Positions 23,424 to 37,229 of a stretch of 64,000 bases of DNA are shown here, one piece after another. The stretch lies in contig JAJKFJ010020810.1 in NCBI GenBank assembly GCA_027382625.1, positions 1 through 64,000 on the forward strand, read 5' to 3'. The first letter of the stretch is position 1. Each line of letters begins with the position of its first letter. Source of the stretch: Tetmemena sp. SeJ-2015 (Eukaryota; Ciliophora; Spirotrichea; Sporadotrichida; Oxytrichidae). The position numbers and the translations under genes are program-made. The notes below the pieces were generated by a model. That model did no database searches and was not told the DNA's origin. It worked only from the letters and a program-made list of their open reading frames with translations.

Positions 23424-24150
23424 ATGGTAAATTGGACTGAGCTCTCTAATAGTATCTCTAGATTTTTAGATCCTATTTTTGGTAAGCAAGCTAAAATAGG
23501 CATTAAAAAGCTTGCGATTAAGCAATAAAAGCATTCTGAATTCTTCGGAATGATTAGAAAAGAAAATCTATATAAGATTCATAATAAAATTGATATAGCA
23601 ACAAGTCTAGTTGGATTGGGTGTCGCTAGAATTATAGCAGGTAAAGTCACAAGCCCTGGAGAAATTGTGCTCATTGCTTATTATTTGTAAGAATTTAAGC
23701 TAGAGTCTGTCCATTCAAGAAGAAGCTCTTCAAATTTTGAAATATTGAGATTTTTTATAGTATGTTTGCACTTATCCTATATTGGAGCATTATTGGGAAA
23801 GAGTTGCTCTATAAATATTTGGGTTTTCTAAAAGGCACTTTCACAAAGGGCATGTTCTACATATTGTAAGCAATCGTTGTTTCATCAAAGATATATTCAC
23901 ACTTCATTAACTTCTTAACTAAAAACTAAATACTATTTATAGTTTAGCAACACTGGCTTTGTGCAAATATGATTACTGGTAAGTTTAATGCCCAAAGAGA
24001 GAATTCATAGATAAAATCAGAATTATTATTGACTATTCCTTTAGGGCGAATATATTAGTTGGAATAGTATTAGGATTTGCAGCTGTGTTAAACATGATCA
24101 GATATTTCTAAAAGTCGAGAGACGAGAAAAATGAAGAGCCAATGCTCTGA
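23424..24150 (+). CDS. Membrane protein, possibly COPI-associated-protein-like, interrupted
   Basis: Starts MVNWTELSNSI. Hydrophobic helices appear in three frames in succession: IATSLVGLGVARIIAG, then FALILYWSIIGKELLYKY with FTKGMFYILQAIVVSS, then LVGIVLGFAAVLNMIRYF. It ends in a charged tail (KSRDEKNEEPML) at TGA 24148-24150. The order resembles the COPI-associated/Golgi tetraspan family (helices, a GxFYI motif, charged tail), but this is weak. At least two IES or intron interruptions lie near 23690-23760 and 23960-24060; exact pointers were not fixed. Confidence 0.6.
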
Positions 24151-24307
24151 AAAACGTTTAACTTTAACTGAGCTATTAAGATAGATAGATAAATGATAGA
24201 TAACTATCTCTATTTATAAATATAAGATTAACATTTCGTCAGTGTTTTGTTAAAATTTTAAGTCAATAAGCTCTCATCTCATAAAATAATCGTTTATGTT
24301 CTTATTC

Positions 24308-25762
24308 TCAAAACTTCTTCATGTAGTAGACAATATCCTTTGAGTTGTCGAAAGGATTCTTTTCTTTAATTATTCTGGAATTCTTCATCAAGAAAGTGTC
24401 TAGATTTTAGCCTATGTCTATGAACTTTTTCAAATACTGGGATAGCTCCTACTATGTCCATTTATCTTTCACTTAAAATAGAGCGTCAAGTCTCTTTTCA
24501 GAGGAAGCACCGCATTAACTGAAATCCTCTGAGTAGTAAGTATGTAGAAGCTTAATTATGTGATCCTTGTTCTTTTAGAGAGAGTGGTTTTATTGTTTAA
24601 CTTGCTCTTTAGGAATAATTATCGCTTGGCCTTTTAGAAAGCTAAGTTCTTGTGCAGAGTAGAGTTCGAATAAGTTTTAGGATGGATCTGCAGGTTGATA
24701 TAAGTTAGTAGAAGTGTTAATGACTTCATCAGTCATTTTTTCATCTCTATCTTACTACAAAGAAGAAGGTAGAGCCATCTCCAAGGCACTTCTAAGAGTT
24801 GAGACATACTCTTCAAGCCAGTTATCACCCTTTACATATAGTATAGCTAGAGCAACTGACTTTATAATTTTATCCTTGTTTAGCTTGAACGTCTGGCTAC
24901 CTTCCTTTCTATCACCGATGAAATTTAAAGCGTAATCTATAATCCTAGAGTCCTCTGTAAACCTCTCACTAATGATGCCATCATGGTTAAAAACAATGGT
25001 TTCAGCATCAATCTCTGACTAAAACTCTGTTGAAGAATTGATGAAGGATAAGATCGAGTCGATTAGTTGATAGAGTTGAATTGGATCGAAGAATGAGAAA
25101 TGATTTGGGTTTCTCTCAATGATAAAAAAGTCAAGACTCTCTTCACTATTCAGAATGGTTTCTAGTTCACCTTCACTTATCTGGCATTCTCTGAGTATCT
25201 ATTCCCTGGATATCTGTTGATCTTAGAATTGAACTATTACTTCTACCTGGGGTTGATTTGAAGTCTCCCCTTCTGCTTTTGCTTCTTCTTATTCTTCATT
25301 TGCAGGAGGTTTATGTTGGTAACTCGTAGTGTAGAGTGGATAGTTTTTAATGAGCCTTGCAAGTTGGTACTTATTGGTCTAGCATCTTTCAAGTTCGACT
25401 GTGATTGATGTCATTTTAAGCAACGATCCTCGAGGTAAAGCAGCAACGAACATCGTGTTAGAGGTCTCACTTTTCTTTAGCTTGAAAGTTTAATCCTTAG
25501 AGCAGAGTGCTGCAGAGCGAGGCCCTAGATCTTCACCCTCTGCTTATTATCTCTAGCTCTCTGCTCCTTAGCTTCCAAAGAGAAGTTATTGCTCTGCTGT
25601 TAGATTAGTAGCTGCCTACTGCTGACGATATGACTTTATGCTCAGAGTTTAGTTGCCACTCATGATACTCTCGAGTAAAGAAGGATCGACCTCAAAAAGT
25701 TCATATTAGTGCTCTGAGAAATCTTCAGGGAAGGTTAGAGTTACTGGACAGTTTATTGCCAT
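24308..25762 (-). CDS. DSCC1: DCC1, sister chromatid cohesion subunit of Ctf18-RFC
   Basis: Uninterrupted 484-residue frame. The diagnostic DCC1 block is ALCSKDQTFKLKKSETSNT, near residue 85. The C-terminal winged-helix part has EKRLDALFQVKDKWTYQELSQYL. DCC1 binds Ctf8 and Ctf18 in the alternative RFC clamp loader that acts on PCNA during replication and in cohesion. Length is close to that of animal homologues (about 390-400) with extra acidic and Gln-rich linkers. ATG at 25760-25762 opens with MAINCPVTLTF; stop TGA at 24308-24310. No IES was found, so the gene would be one macronuclear segment. Confidence 0.85.
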
Positions 25763-26041
25763 TTCAAATGATTAGCAAATTAAATTGACTAATTTGCGGG
25801 AAACTAATATAATTAACTTTACTATCGATGATGGCAAGAGTATATTTGCTTTAAGAGGGTGTTAAAAATTCAAATTATCATAGTAATGGACAATTAATAT
25901 ACTTGCACCTTACTTTAAATTTAAATGCTGCTGCACATTAGGAGGATAAAGGAGTGAAGATTGTTTAATACTAATTGAAAGCAGTACAAAGAGTTATCGA
26001 TCTTTCAAAATCACTTTAGCAAAATTATAACTAAAAGTTAA

Positions 26042-26902
26042 ATGGAATACCCAATTGAAGCTTATCACCCAGCTGCTTCTGCTTCTCACGACTAAGACTA
26101 AGTTCGCATGACTTTCTATCTTGACGTGCACCAGCTCTTATGATGAATATTTTATTATTTAGCTCTAAAACAAGACCCCTAACAAAGTGAGTTCAATTTT
26201 TAGCCGCATCGACTCTTACTTGATCGCAAAGGCTCAATAAAACTGCTCCTCTTCCTCATAAAATAACCCTGCGGAAAGAAGAGAACTCTCTAAGCATTAC
26301 AGAGATTTACCTCTACCCCTAAATCAACTGTATACTGCTCAAACTACTGACTACGTGAAGAACAGGCATGGCCATGACATTTAAATAAAATTCGACACTA
26401 CTACCTAAAACAAAAAGAAGAGGAGGCATATCACTCTAGTTAAAGATTCATTTGGCCAAGAGGAGGAGTAGATATTTTAGAAACTACATTCTGCATTTAC
26501 TCTCATCGCTCAAGAGTACAGTCAAAGAAGTGCAAAGGAGAGGGGCAACAATGGATTCAATCAATTTATAATAAATGCTATAATTATTGCTATATTTTTA
26601 GATTGGCAAAGAGCATATCCATCTTTGAGATTACAGATATATACATGAGAGTGAGTGGGGATTTGCAAGCTGTTAAAGATTACTTGTAAGGAAGAAGAGT
26701 GACAGAGTGGCAATACTTAGAAGATATAGCACTATCTCATCCTGAAACAAGCACTGAATACAGGTGCCTTCTTGCCACAAAGGGAAGAGATGAAGTTGAG
26801 AAGAGAAAGAAATTTTTGCTCAGCACGCAAGGACTGGGTGGATCTAATAGCTTATTCTCAGGACAGGTCCAAAATGATGAGGAGAAAATGAAACTTGATT
26901 GA
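26042..26902 (+). CDS. Unrecognised protein, two IESs
   Basis: After removal of two IESs (26139-26160, 26569-26596) the frame runs from ATG 26042 to TGA 26900-26902, about 265 residues. The N-terminus reads MTFYLDVHQLQNKTP. The middle is Ser/Asn/Lys-rich. The C-terminal part (SIFEITDIYMRVSGDLQAVK, then WQYLEDIALSHPET) has a pattern seen in helical Myb-like or Rap1-type modules (a helix, then W-x2-L-E-D), but this is too weak for a name. Basic stretch KKRRH near the middle. Divergent from DCC1, with about 280 bases between starts. Confidence 0.7.
26139..26160 (+). other. IES, pointer AGCTCT
   Basis: AGCTCT at 26133-26138 and 26161-26166. Excision joins DVHQL to QNKTPNKVSS in frame and removes a TGA. 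Confidence 0.85.
26569..26596 (+). other. IES, pointer TTTA
   Basis: TTTA at 26565-26568 and 26597-26600. Excision joins GFNQF to RLAKSISIFEI in frame. Confidence 0.75.
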
Positions 26903-27051
26903 AAAGGATCCTAATTTAACTCTTTTGTAAATAATTTCATAAACCATCCCCGTAAGTATCCTTTATTCCTCCATATTTTGTTAAAAGTTGGAAATTTCAA
27001 ATTTTATAATCAAAGTATCTCACTATCTCAAATTATTTTGATCAAAAACTC

Positions 27052-28849
<1,798 letters not shown>

Positions 28850-29048
28850 GATAGTTTGTAGATTTGTATAAGGTTTGAATATTTTGGCAAATATTATAAT
28901 TGAGATTATAATTCAAAACCCCGCTTTTTACCCCGAGCATTTTGCTTCTTCACAGGAGTTATTGGACTTAGTAAAGTTTAATTGAGTAGTAGAGTTATAT
29001 TAATTGCTGGTTTGAATTGAATTATTATCTAGATTGTTCTTAATAAAC

Positions 29049-29775
29049 ATGGTAAGTTGCCGCCACCACTCTCAACACACTTTATTCACTAAAAGACATA
29101 TCTGAGAACGTATTTAGAAATACCTTTTCTTATAAACCCTTTTCCCTTTTTGACTTTGAATGTTAGTAATCGTCTCAAGAAGCTCAGATTCAAAAGGCTC
29201 AGTAGGAAATGGAGCAGAGAGAGTAAGTCAATTCCTTACAATTTCAATCGATTCAATAACTTTCAATGCTAAGGAGGATAGCTCCAATTATAACTTAAAT
29301 AAATCTTGAGAATTAGACTAATGACTCTTATAGAGCTATGAAAGAGCAAAAGAGAGCAATCATTCAGCAGATCCTATCTAATGAGGCTAGAGAGAGATGT
29401 AAGTGAATTGAAAGTTTTAAGAAATAACAATTGTTCACTCTCAAATTAAAAACTCAACAAACCATTGTAGTGTCAAACATTGCCGTTGTTAAGCCAGAGA
29501 AAGCTGAGAAACTAGAAATGATCTTAATCCAGGTAAGTTAAAGCTCCTTTACTATTTACAAAGCTATTAAATGAAGAAGTAATTGACTCATATATTGATA
29601 GAATGCCCAGAGAGGAGTGTTTCAAGGCAAGGTTTCTGAAAAGCAACTGATCGATTTACTTGAACAAGTTAGCGAAAAGGAGCAAAAGGAAACACCTTCT
29701 ATTCAGTTTAGTACTTTTATTTAGTAGTTTAAGAGAAAGAGATTCGATGACGATGATGACCTTGACGATTTCTGA
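29049..29775 (+). CDS. PDCD5: PDCD5 (TFAR19) homologue with introns
   Basis: Spliced product: QKAQQEMEQRE, RAMKEQKRAIIQQILSNEAR, then SNIAVVKPEKAEKLEMIL, RGVFQGKVSEKQLIDLLEQV, and an acidic end FDDDDDLDDF at TGA 29773-29775. This is the compact helical PDCD5 fold, implicated in apoptosis and tubulin/actin folding with CCT in animals. Introns with GT-AG ends: 29052-29166 (directly after the ATG), one starting at 29223 whose 3' end is not fixed (near 29325), 29399-29470 and 29533-29601. Here the interruptions are conventional introns rather than repeat-flanked IESs. Starting at the isolated ATG 29049 is supported by GTAAG immediately after it. Confidence 0.87.
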
Positions 29776-30146
29776 GCAATTAGCAACAAGCTCACACAAA
29801 AAATTTAAGACTACGAGAAAAGAAATAATAAGAAGGAAGAAGAAGTCTGTGCATTTAGTTGATTAGTGAAGTTAGACTTAATAAAAATTAATCATAGCTT
29901 TATAAATAAAGAAAATAATGAAAGTATAAATAAGAAGAGAGAGAGAGCAATATGAAGAAGTGTATAAGTTGTTAGATTTAAATAAGGTGCATCCTCCTGA
30001 TTAAGAGAAATCTTGCCATTCGAGGCAGGACTCCTCTCTATCATGGGAAAGGAAAGGCTCACTCCGAAAATAATATATTAAAATTGTTACGAAGCTGCGA
30101 AGTTGTTATTATTTTATACATTTCATTCAAGACTCCTGACACTTTC

Positions 30147-30377
30147 TCACTTGGCCTAGATGTCCTTGTAGATATTCATGTGCTTTTGCAGGCATCCTCT
30201 AGCGCACTCTTAAATTTAAAAATATAAGTGATCTTTCTCGAAAGCTCCAATATCGTAGGTTTAGAAATCGACGACACACTTCTCGTAGCAAATGAGGTTA
30301 GTCTCATAGAGATACTTGGTGGCTGTGAGGAATTTATTTGCCTCAATTTAATTGACTGCTTCGCGACTGGGGTCCAT
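30147..30377 (-). CDS. Small Tim chaperone (Tim8/9/10/13 family)
   Basis: 76-residue protein with a twin CX3C motif: CYEKC near residue 33 and CARGC near residue 61, each on a helix (TKYLYETNLI; LQKHMNIYKDI). Such proteins form hexamers in the mitochondrial intermembrane space and escort membrane precursors. The spacing between the two cysteine pairs is about 23 residues, longer than the usual 11-16. The extra residues (HLYFQIQ) are AT-rich at the DNA level, so a short in-frame IES may be hidden near 30210. It is too short to assign to a particular Tim. Confidence 0.8.
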
Positions 30378-30494
30378 TGTTTTGCAAATATATAAAGAAA
30401 TTATTATTTCTCGATTAGCCGAGACCTGAAAAAGAATCACACCTATGAATTCTTCATCGGAGTAGTTGAATAATTAAAGAATTGAAGAGTTTAA

Positions 30495-33400
30495 ATGGCA
30501 GCAGCTATGATAACGAACACAACGCTTACAAATATTTCCAAAGAAGGAAAATATCAAGGTGGCCATAAGAGTCAGACCACTGCTTCCGAATGAGCAACTC
30601 TGTTCTATTTAATTTTAAAAACACAGGAAAGAAGTGGTTTATTATCCCTTAAACGAGATCGGAAATTTAGAGGTTAGATTATTTAGGAATTCCTATTACT
30701 TGTTATAACAGCTGGATGGAAGATTAATGATTTGTTTAGACTATTAAAATCGAAGATGGACTGCACTTGATTGAGAGCAAGTATGATAAAGTGTTTAGAC
30801 AGACAACTCCTTAGCCTGAGATATTTGACTTTGTCAGAGGTAATTATCTATCGTCAGTTTCAAATTCTTCATAAATAAATGATCTAGAAAGCATCGAGGA
30901 TATTCTTCATGGTTTCAATTCAACTATATTTGCATATGGATAGACAGGCTCAGGAAAGACCTATACAATGTTTGGGCCTCATTGGGATGACAGTTTCAAT
31001 GCTGGCTATTAGAACACACTAGGGCCATTTAACGGCTCCAATTTTATGATAATTCTGTATTATTTCTTAGTAGATTCTGGAAAGTTTGGATTGATACCCA
31101 AAGCAATTGAGCATGTCTTCTCAGAGTTAGACGACCTTTAAAATACTCGTGGTCACTCTTTCACTGTTTATTGCTCTTTCATGCAGATATATAACGAAAA
31201 GCTGTTTGATCTCTTCTAAGAAAAGGAAAATTAAAAGCCCCTAATGATTAGAGAAGACAAGTATGAAATATTTAGACCATTCTTTCTATTTATGCAGGTA
31301 TATTTGTTGAGGGTCAAAGCGAATACGTTGTTAGAAATGCTTAGGAGTGCTTTATTCTTTTGAGAAGAGGAGAGAAGAATCGCTTCACTCGTCAGACTAG
31401 AAGTAATATCCACTCTTCTCGTTCACACACTATATTCTAACTCCTGCTTGAATCAAACGAGCCAGATGAGAGAGGGGTTATGATTAGAGGAAAGCTGAAT
31501 TTGTGTGACTTGGCTGGAAGTGAAAAGATAGGCAAGGATGAAGGAACTATGGATCAACAGCATCTACTCGAGCTTAAGACAATAAACTTAAGTTTAAGTT
31601 CTCTTGGGAAAGTAATTTCTGCTTTAGCTCAAGGCAAGAAAGTTCAGCACATCCCTTACAGAGATTTTAATTTCTTATTCAAAGCTCACAAGGCTCCTAC
31701 AAGATTCGCTAGGTGGAAATACGAAAACAACTCTTATAGCGACAGTCTCTCCACTTGTAGAGTGTGCTGAGGAAACTATCTCCACTCTAAAATTTGCAGA
31801 TAGAGCAAAGCAAATATTAGTGAAAGTCCAAGTAAACGAAATGAATGCAGCTGATGATGAGAGGATTCAGCAACTACAAAGGGAAGATTTGTATGATGAT
31901 GAATTTTGTATAAGTTCAATACTTGAAGGAGATACTAAATATGAAAAGAAAGGGAGGTGCAAATGAACTAACAACACAACTCTTCCAACTCAAAGAGGAG
32001 AATAGCAAACTCAAATAACTAGCAGGATAAGTTGGTGAAGTGTAGAGATTGAGATAAGAAAATAAGCAAATGAAAATTGAGCTATAAAGGATTAAGATGC
32101 CTAGTTTGACTGATGGTTTTTAGCAACAGAGTAGAATGATCACAGATGGATAAGTACTATCAGTAAATGAAACGATAAATTATAACAATAACAATTAATA
32201 GTTGGCCATTATACAATCGTAGGACTTCTAATCAGAGCACGGAGATTTTGTTGAGCAAGAGCTTGCAAAGGGTAGAGCTTAAAAGCCTGGATTTTTTATG
32301 ACTGAGACTGATTACTATAATGAAAAGCAGCATTAAAGTTCTCCAAACAAAGCACTACCGAGTCTGACATAAAAGTAGCATCAAGATACAACACCATCCT
32401 AGTTGAAATATTTTAATTTAGGATAGATTTGGTAATAATCAATTCATGCCTAAAAAAGGCAGTTCTCCTATGAAAACTCAAAACTTACAACTGAATGATC
32501 CTCACTAAAGTTTCTTAATTAAGCCCCAATCGATTATTGAGACACCCCTTAGTTCACTTGGTGGAGTTGGTCATGAAGTCATGAGTATGATTTATATTTT
32601 TGTACTTAGAGTGCTTTAACTCAAGCACACATTTATGGGCACTCTAAAAATCAGAGTCAACACAGGCATTAACACTCGTCAACAAATACAAGCACTCAGT
32701 TAAATAATTTGAACTTACAAAATAACCCTCTAACCCCTATAGGCTTGCTATCTACAACTAATCAATCACTCGAGAGTATGAGCAACCTTCAATAGCTCTC
32801 AGTTTAACAGATTGCTGAGAAGTTAGAGAATCAAAGAATTAACGAACTTAAAACTGCTGCTCTAGGAATGAAAGGGTCTCTAGTAAATAATGGAAGATGT
32901 CCTAAGTGTACTCTTAAGCCTCCTTGCAAACATTATGAAAAGCAAGAGGATTTACCTAATGTAGAGGAAGTTCAGCCTTCTCTGATTAAAAAAGTCAGCA
33001 ACACTGCTTAAGGAAGTATTCCTCCCTTGTACCCCAACAAAGATAACTTGACAAATCTTATCCATGCCTCATAAAAAAATAGGATGGGTGGTGACCAAGA
33101 CGCCACTAGGCTCACTTCTACAACTGTTGCTTCTTCTCAAAACACAGCTTATAATTAGCTATTAACTGCCAATTCTACTCCTGCAAATGCCACTTTTTAA
33201 AATGGAGCAGCTTAGATTCTGTCCTAAAACTCAAACAAAACACTTTAGAATTAAATGCAGCATTAATTGCAAATCAATTAGGAAAATAACTCAAATCTGA
33301 TAAATCAATAGCAATAGAAGATTCTGTAAAAGCTTCCAAATATGTATCCTGCTCCTCTTCAAAGTGCTATGAGCGCAACTCAATATTCTTAGACTTCGAG

Positions 33401-34088
33401 TGCCCTCACCAAATCTCCTTTCACAGGCTAAAGCACAAGCTCTAAAGCAACTCATTTGCAAAAGGTAAATGGAATAACGAGTGGTTAGTCTTAAATTCTT
33501 ACTTAGAGTGCTTTGAATATGACTAGCTCGTAAAATTAAAGTAATGTCTTAGAGCAGTATTCTCAGCAATCTACTCAGTAAACTCCAATTCATCAGAAAT
33601 TAATGATGTAAGATGACTACAAGCAATCTGCTTCAGGAGGCTTCCAAGGGTAGAATCAACAGAGTCAATATATGTACTAGCTAAGCAAGTATAGGAAAGA
33701 CTTCCAGTACATCTTAAAATACTTACAATGCCACATTTTATTCTAACAATAGTAATCCAACTAGAGAAAGATAGAGTAACCGAGTCATGGGCAGAGAACT
33801 CAGTCTCAATTAAAATGGAAATTAGATAGTCACGAGTAATACCTAGGCTAACTTTCTCTCTCATGTATTATTCATATTTCTTTTTTTGGATTGAATAGTT
33901 CAGATTCGAGAAGCCACACAAACCTTGACTAAAGAAAGCAGTCTTAACAGTAAAGATAGAATAACTTCTTCAGGTTAAACAGGCAAGGCCAATCATCTTC
34001 TTCTAATTAGTCTTCTCAAATCCACAATACTAGCTATTCAAAACAAATTTTAATTAATAATTGTGAATATTTCTAAATAATTTTTTGA
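30495..34088 (+). CDS. Kinesin motor protein with long Gln/Asn-rich tail
   Basis: N-terminal motor: [18 protein letters not shown]-loop [13 protein letters not shown], switch I region IHSSRSHTI, switch [12 protein letters not shown], and [34 protein letters not shown] after excision, then [15 protein letters not shown] neck and short coiled coil follow ([19 protein letters not shown]), then about 700 residues rich in Gln, Asn, Ser and Thr. The tail includes a Cys cluster [15 protein letters not shown] near 32900, possibly metal-binding. It is N-kinesin type, so plus-end motility is expected; the subfamily is not assignable. Several IESs lie in the motor region (about 30640-30720, 30850-30890, 31000-31080, 31667-31676, 31890-31930); only the fourth is positioned. 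Confidence 0.85.
31667..31676 (+). other. Very short IES, pointer ATT
   Basis: ATT at 31664-31666 and 31677-31679. Removing 13 bases joins HIPYRD to [14 protein letters not shown], the invariant kinesin motif. The pointer is short but the protein match is strong. Confidence 0.75.
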
Positions 34089-34226
34089 GTTTAAATACTT
34101 ATTTGAACTGATATTTAACAAAACTGTATTATGATTGCTATCAAACGGTATTTATAAAGATTTTTATGTTTCACAATATTTCTAACTATATTCACATAAT
34201 CACCCCACATCAGCAATTAAATTTTA

Positions 34227-35005
34227 ATGGCAATCTTATCAGACTAGATCCAAGTGAGAATTAGAGGGAAGAACAACAACTTTGAAACTAAAACTGGCTC
34301 AGTTACTAGAACTCTCAACGAAATACAAGAGCAAGAGCAGTAAAGAAGAGACATTCAAAAGACCACAGACAGACTCAAAGTTAACCTATTTTCTTAATAA
34401 AAGTTCTTGAAAAGCTAGAAAAGTACAGAGAAGAGAGACTAAGGAAGGAGTTAGAGCAGTTTGAAGAGCAGAAACTCAAAGAGCAAGAGGAATTCATGAA
34501 AATGCAAGTTTAAGAGGAGAAGAGAGTCAAGTATTTGGAGAAACAGAGAGTTAAATTGGACCAGATGCGTCAGAAGAAAATCGATGAGGAGCTTTCACAG
34601 AAGAGGGAACAAGAAAAGCTAAGGGATAGAGAGAAGTCAAAGAGAAAGAATTAAGAAAAGGAGAAAGAGATTCAGAAAAAGCGAATCTAAGAGTACAAGG
34701 AAAAGAAGAGGTAGACGGAGGAGTTATTAGCTAATGCTAACTACGTTGACTATGAGGATCTGCAAAACGAAAGTGCTGATCACGGTCATTTCAATCCTGC
34801 TATTACCAACAGAGGAATTGCCATAAAATTTATTATAAGCTCTGGAGGAAGCAAGCCTGGAGATAGAGATGCGTTAGAGGGATATGTTGAAGAATTGAGT
34901 ATACTCAAAGGCAAAAAAAGAGCTCCTCCTGCTGTGCAATCAAAAGTTTTTAAAAATTAAGTTAACTTTAGCATATTTTTTATGAATGAAGTTACTTAAT
35001 TGTGA
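34227..35005 (+). CDS. Highly charged coiled-coil protein
   Basis: MAILSDQIQVRIRGKNNN opens the frame. After one IES (34383-34399) comes a long single helix/coiled coil of Glu, Lys, Arg and Gln (EKLEKYREERLRKELEQFEE onwards). A less charged C-terminal segment (YVDYEDLQNESADHGHFNPA) follows. The frame runs to TGA 35003-35005, though true coding may end near 34960 where composition changes. Family not recognised; such proteins are common in ciliate axonemes and cortex. Confidence 0.65.
34383..34399 (+). other. IES, pointer AAAGTT
   Basis: AAAGTT at 34377-34382 and 34400-34405. Excision joins TTDRLKV to LEKLEKYREER in frame. Confidence 0.85.
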
Positions 35006-35216
35006 ATTATTATCAATCAACTATAAAAGCAAATATATTCCGTAAAGCCAACACATAATTCTTCACACAACCTTATGTTTTCAAGAATGCTGATGGTCTA
35101 TTTGAGAAAGATAGATGAAAAGAAATGAAGATGAGTTTGTTGAGGATAATACTGCATATAATAATTCGAGAGTTAATAATAAAATAATAATTCTTATAAT
35201 ATCAACTAGCAAACAA

Positions 35217-35713
35217 ATGACAGAAGTATTAGTCGGAGGAGGAGCATCTTTCTTCGGGCATATCGGAGTTGCTCTTGCACTTGGTTTCGCCAACTTGGGA
35301 GCCGCCTACGGCACTGCTAAGGCAGGTATTGGCATTGCCTCAATGGGAGTCTTAAAGCCAGACTTGATCATGAAGTCTATCGTTCCTATTGTCATGGCTG
35401 GTATTTTATAACTATAACTTATTTTAAGGGTATTCTTGGTATCTATGGTCTTATTATTGCTGTGATCTTGCTTCAGAAGATGGAGAACCAAGTTGCTTAC
35501 GGGCCTGCTATGGGCTATAAGCACTTTGCTGCAGGTATCTCTTGCGGATTTTCAGGACTGGCTGCTGGAATCGCTATAGGTATCGTGGGAGACTCAGGTG
35601 TAAGAGCAAACGCAATTGAGTCAAAGATGTTCGTGGGTATGATCCTTATCCTCATTTTCGCAGAAGCGCTCGGACTTTACGGACTTATCATCGCTATCAT
35701 CATGTCTCAGTGA
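35217..35713 (+). CDS. V-type ATPase 16 kDa proteolipid (subunit c)
   Basis: Four transmembrane helices typical of the proteolipid: [40 protein letters not shown] after IES removal; [20 protein letters not shown]; and [18 protein letters not shown] with the proton-carrying Glu in helix 4. It forms the rotor ring of the vacuolar proton pump. Once the 29-base germline insert is removed the protein is 155 residues, the usual length. An upstream in-frame ATG at 35115 would add 34 atypical residues and is not favoured. This gene gives the clearest proof of germline structure, because the family sequence is almost invariant across the junction. Confidence 0.95.
35406..35428 (+). other. IES, pointer GGTATT
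   Basis: GGTATT at 35400-35405 and 35429-35434. Excising 29 bases restores [16 protein letters not shown]. Possible cut pairs begin GG/GT and end AG/GG, so no GT-AG intron yields this protein; the segment is best read as an IES. Confidence 0.95.
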
Positions 35714-36213
35714 GTACACTGCTGCGAATAAATTCTTTCAAGCACGTTGAGAACAGTGAGTGAATTATTATGTATGGTGCCATCACAAATAATGCAAGAA
35801 TAATACTCTAAAATATTCATAACAAGTCTCTTTCTAATCATAACACTCTTCATTTATTTCTACAAGCTAAGTTATCCTTCAAATATAAACAAATAATATT
35901 ACTACTATCAATGTTTAATATCTATGTTAAGATCTTTACAAATCACTCATGCTTAATCAACAATTCTTATGATAATTAGAGAAAAAGGTTAATTAATTCA
36001 AAATCAGCTTTTAAAAAGAAGTAACTTTAATTAAGAAATGAAATAAATTGTAAGCCATCTATTAATTTAAGATCAAAGCTTTTGTAATTTCTTATGATTA
36101 GAATTGCTACTCTTCTTAAGCTTTTAATCTACTATAAGATTATTTCCGCCTCCATAATAATTTTTAGGAAGATTTAAAATGCTTCATTTTTACTTTGATA
36201 TATTTATAAAAGC
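35714..36213. other. AT-rich spacer
   Basis: About 500 bases between the proteolipid gene and a minus-strand gene. No frame, repeat or RNA gene was recognised. Confidence 0.4.
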
Positions 36214-37150
36214 TCATAATTAAATTTGATTATGTTAAAGAATGAAAATTGTATGAAAAAATTGAAGATAGGCAGGAAAGTTTTCATATGGATTAATTGA
36301 TGCGGTCAGGAGAGAATTTCCTTTTAATTTCTTCAATCTACCATTCTTGAGAGTTGAGTGATGCCTTTTAGCTACTTTATTAGAATATTTAACTGCATAA
36401 GAATCCCTGAGCTAAATTTCATCACTCTTTTCATTATTAGAAAGCTATATCCAATCTTAGTTTGTACGATAGAATTTATTCACTGAGGTCATCGAATTAT
36501 TTCAAGAATAATAAATAGATACAAAATTTAGGCTTGGCCTATAAATTTAATAGCAGAGGGATCTTTTATCGATGCTTAATTTTATGAAGAGTGGATAGAC
36601 TACCTTTAATCAGCAAGTAGAGTACTTATTCTCACATTTACATCCTCATTTAATTTCTCATTTTACTAAGCATTCTTAGCATCATTATCTTAACCCTTTT
36701 CAAGAAAAGTAGTGAAGTCTCTCTTTTGCTAATAAGAATTCTTATGGATTACTTTTCAACAGAGACTTTTAAAATTTCAGACTCTCCATTTATTCTCGTT
36801 CTATAAATTATATCTTTGCTTGCTTTCAAATTTTAAATCCCAGATTTAGACAGATTTCTGTTTGCTACTTTGTTCTCAACAATATTTTTATTTATCTGAT
36901 CACTTTCTCTCTCTTTCTTATTCAAGTTAGATTTAATATCTGGCAAACTGGATCTGTTTTCAATAATTGCCGTTTCTTATTTAACTTTCAAATTAATTGA
37001 AGGGGTTCTTGCCTTTTATACACTTTGGCAGGCAGTTCTTCTTTTTTCTAGCAGATTTTTAACTAAAGAACTATTCTAGTTCTCTGAAATAAACTTTATC
37101 TTCGCTTGAGCCTTTTAATTTCCTAAAAATGTTTGAGGCTCTTGAGTCAT
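36214..37150 (-). CDS. Unrecognised Lys/Asn/Ser-rich protein
   Basis: From MTQEPQTFLGN the minus strand reads with only Gln-type TAA/TAG for roughly 300 codons (one frame change) to TGA at 36214-36216. Basic and Asn/Ser-rich, no domain recognised. Sequence just upstream (37150-37600) also reads as protein in a nearby frame, so this may be the 3' part of the next gene. Confidence 0.45.
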
Positions 37151-37229
37151 GGACAAATCTTAACTATTCTAAATTACGCATAAATTTAATTTAATTTTAT
37201 GTAATTATAATAATATTTTAACAACTTTA

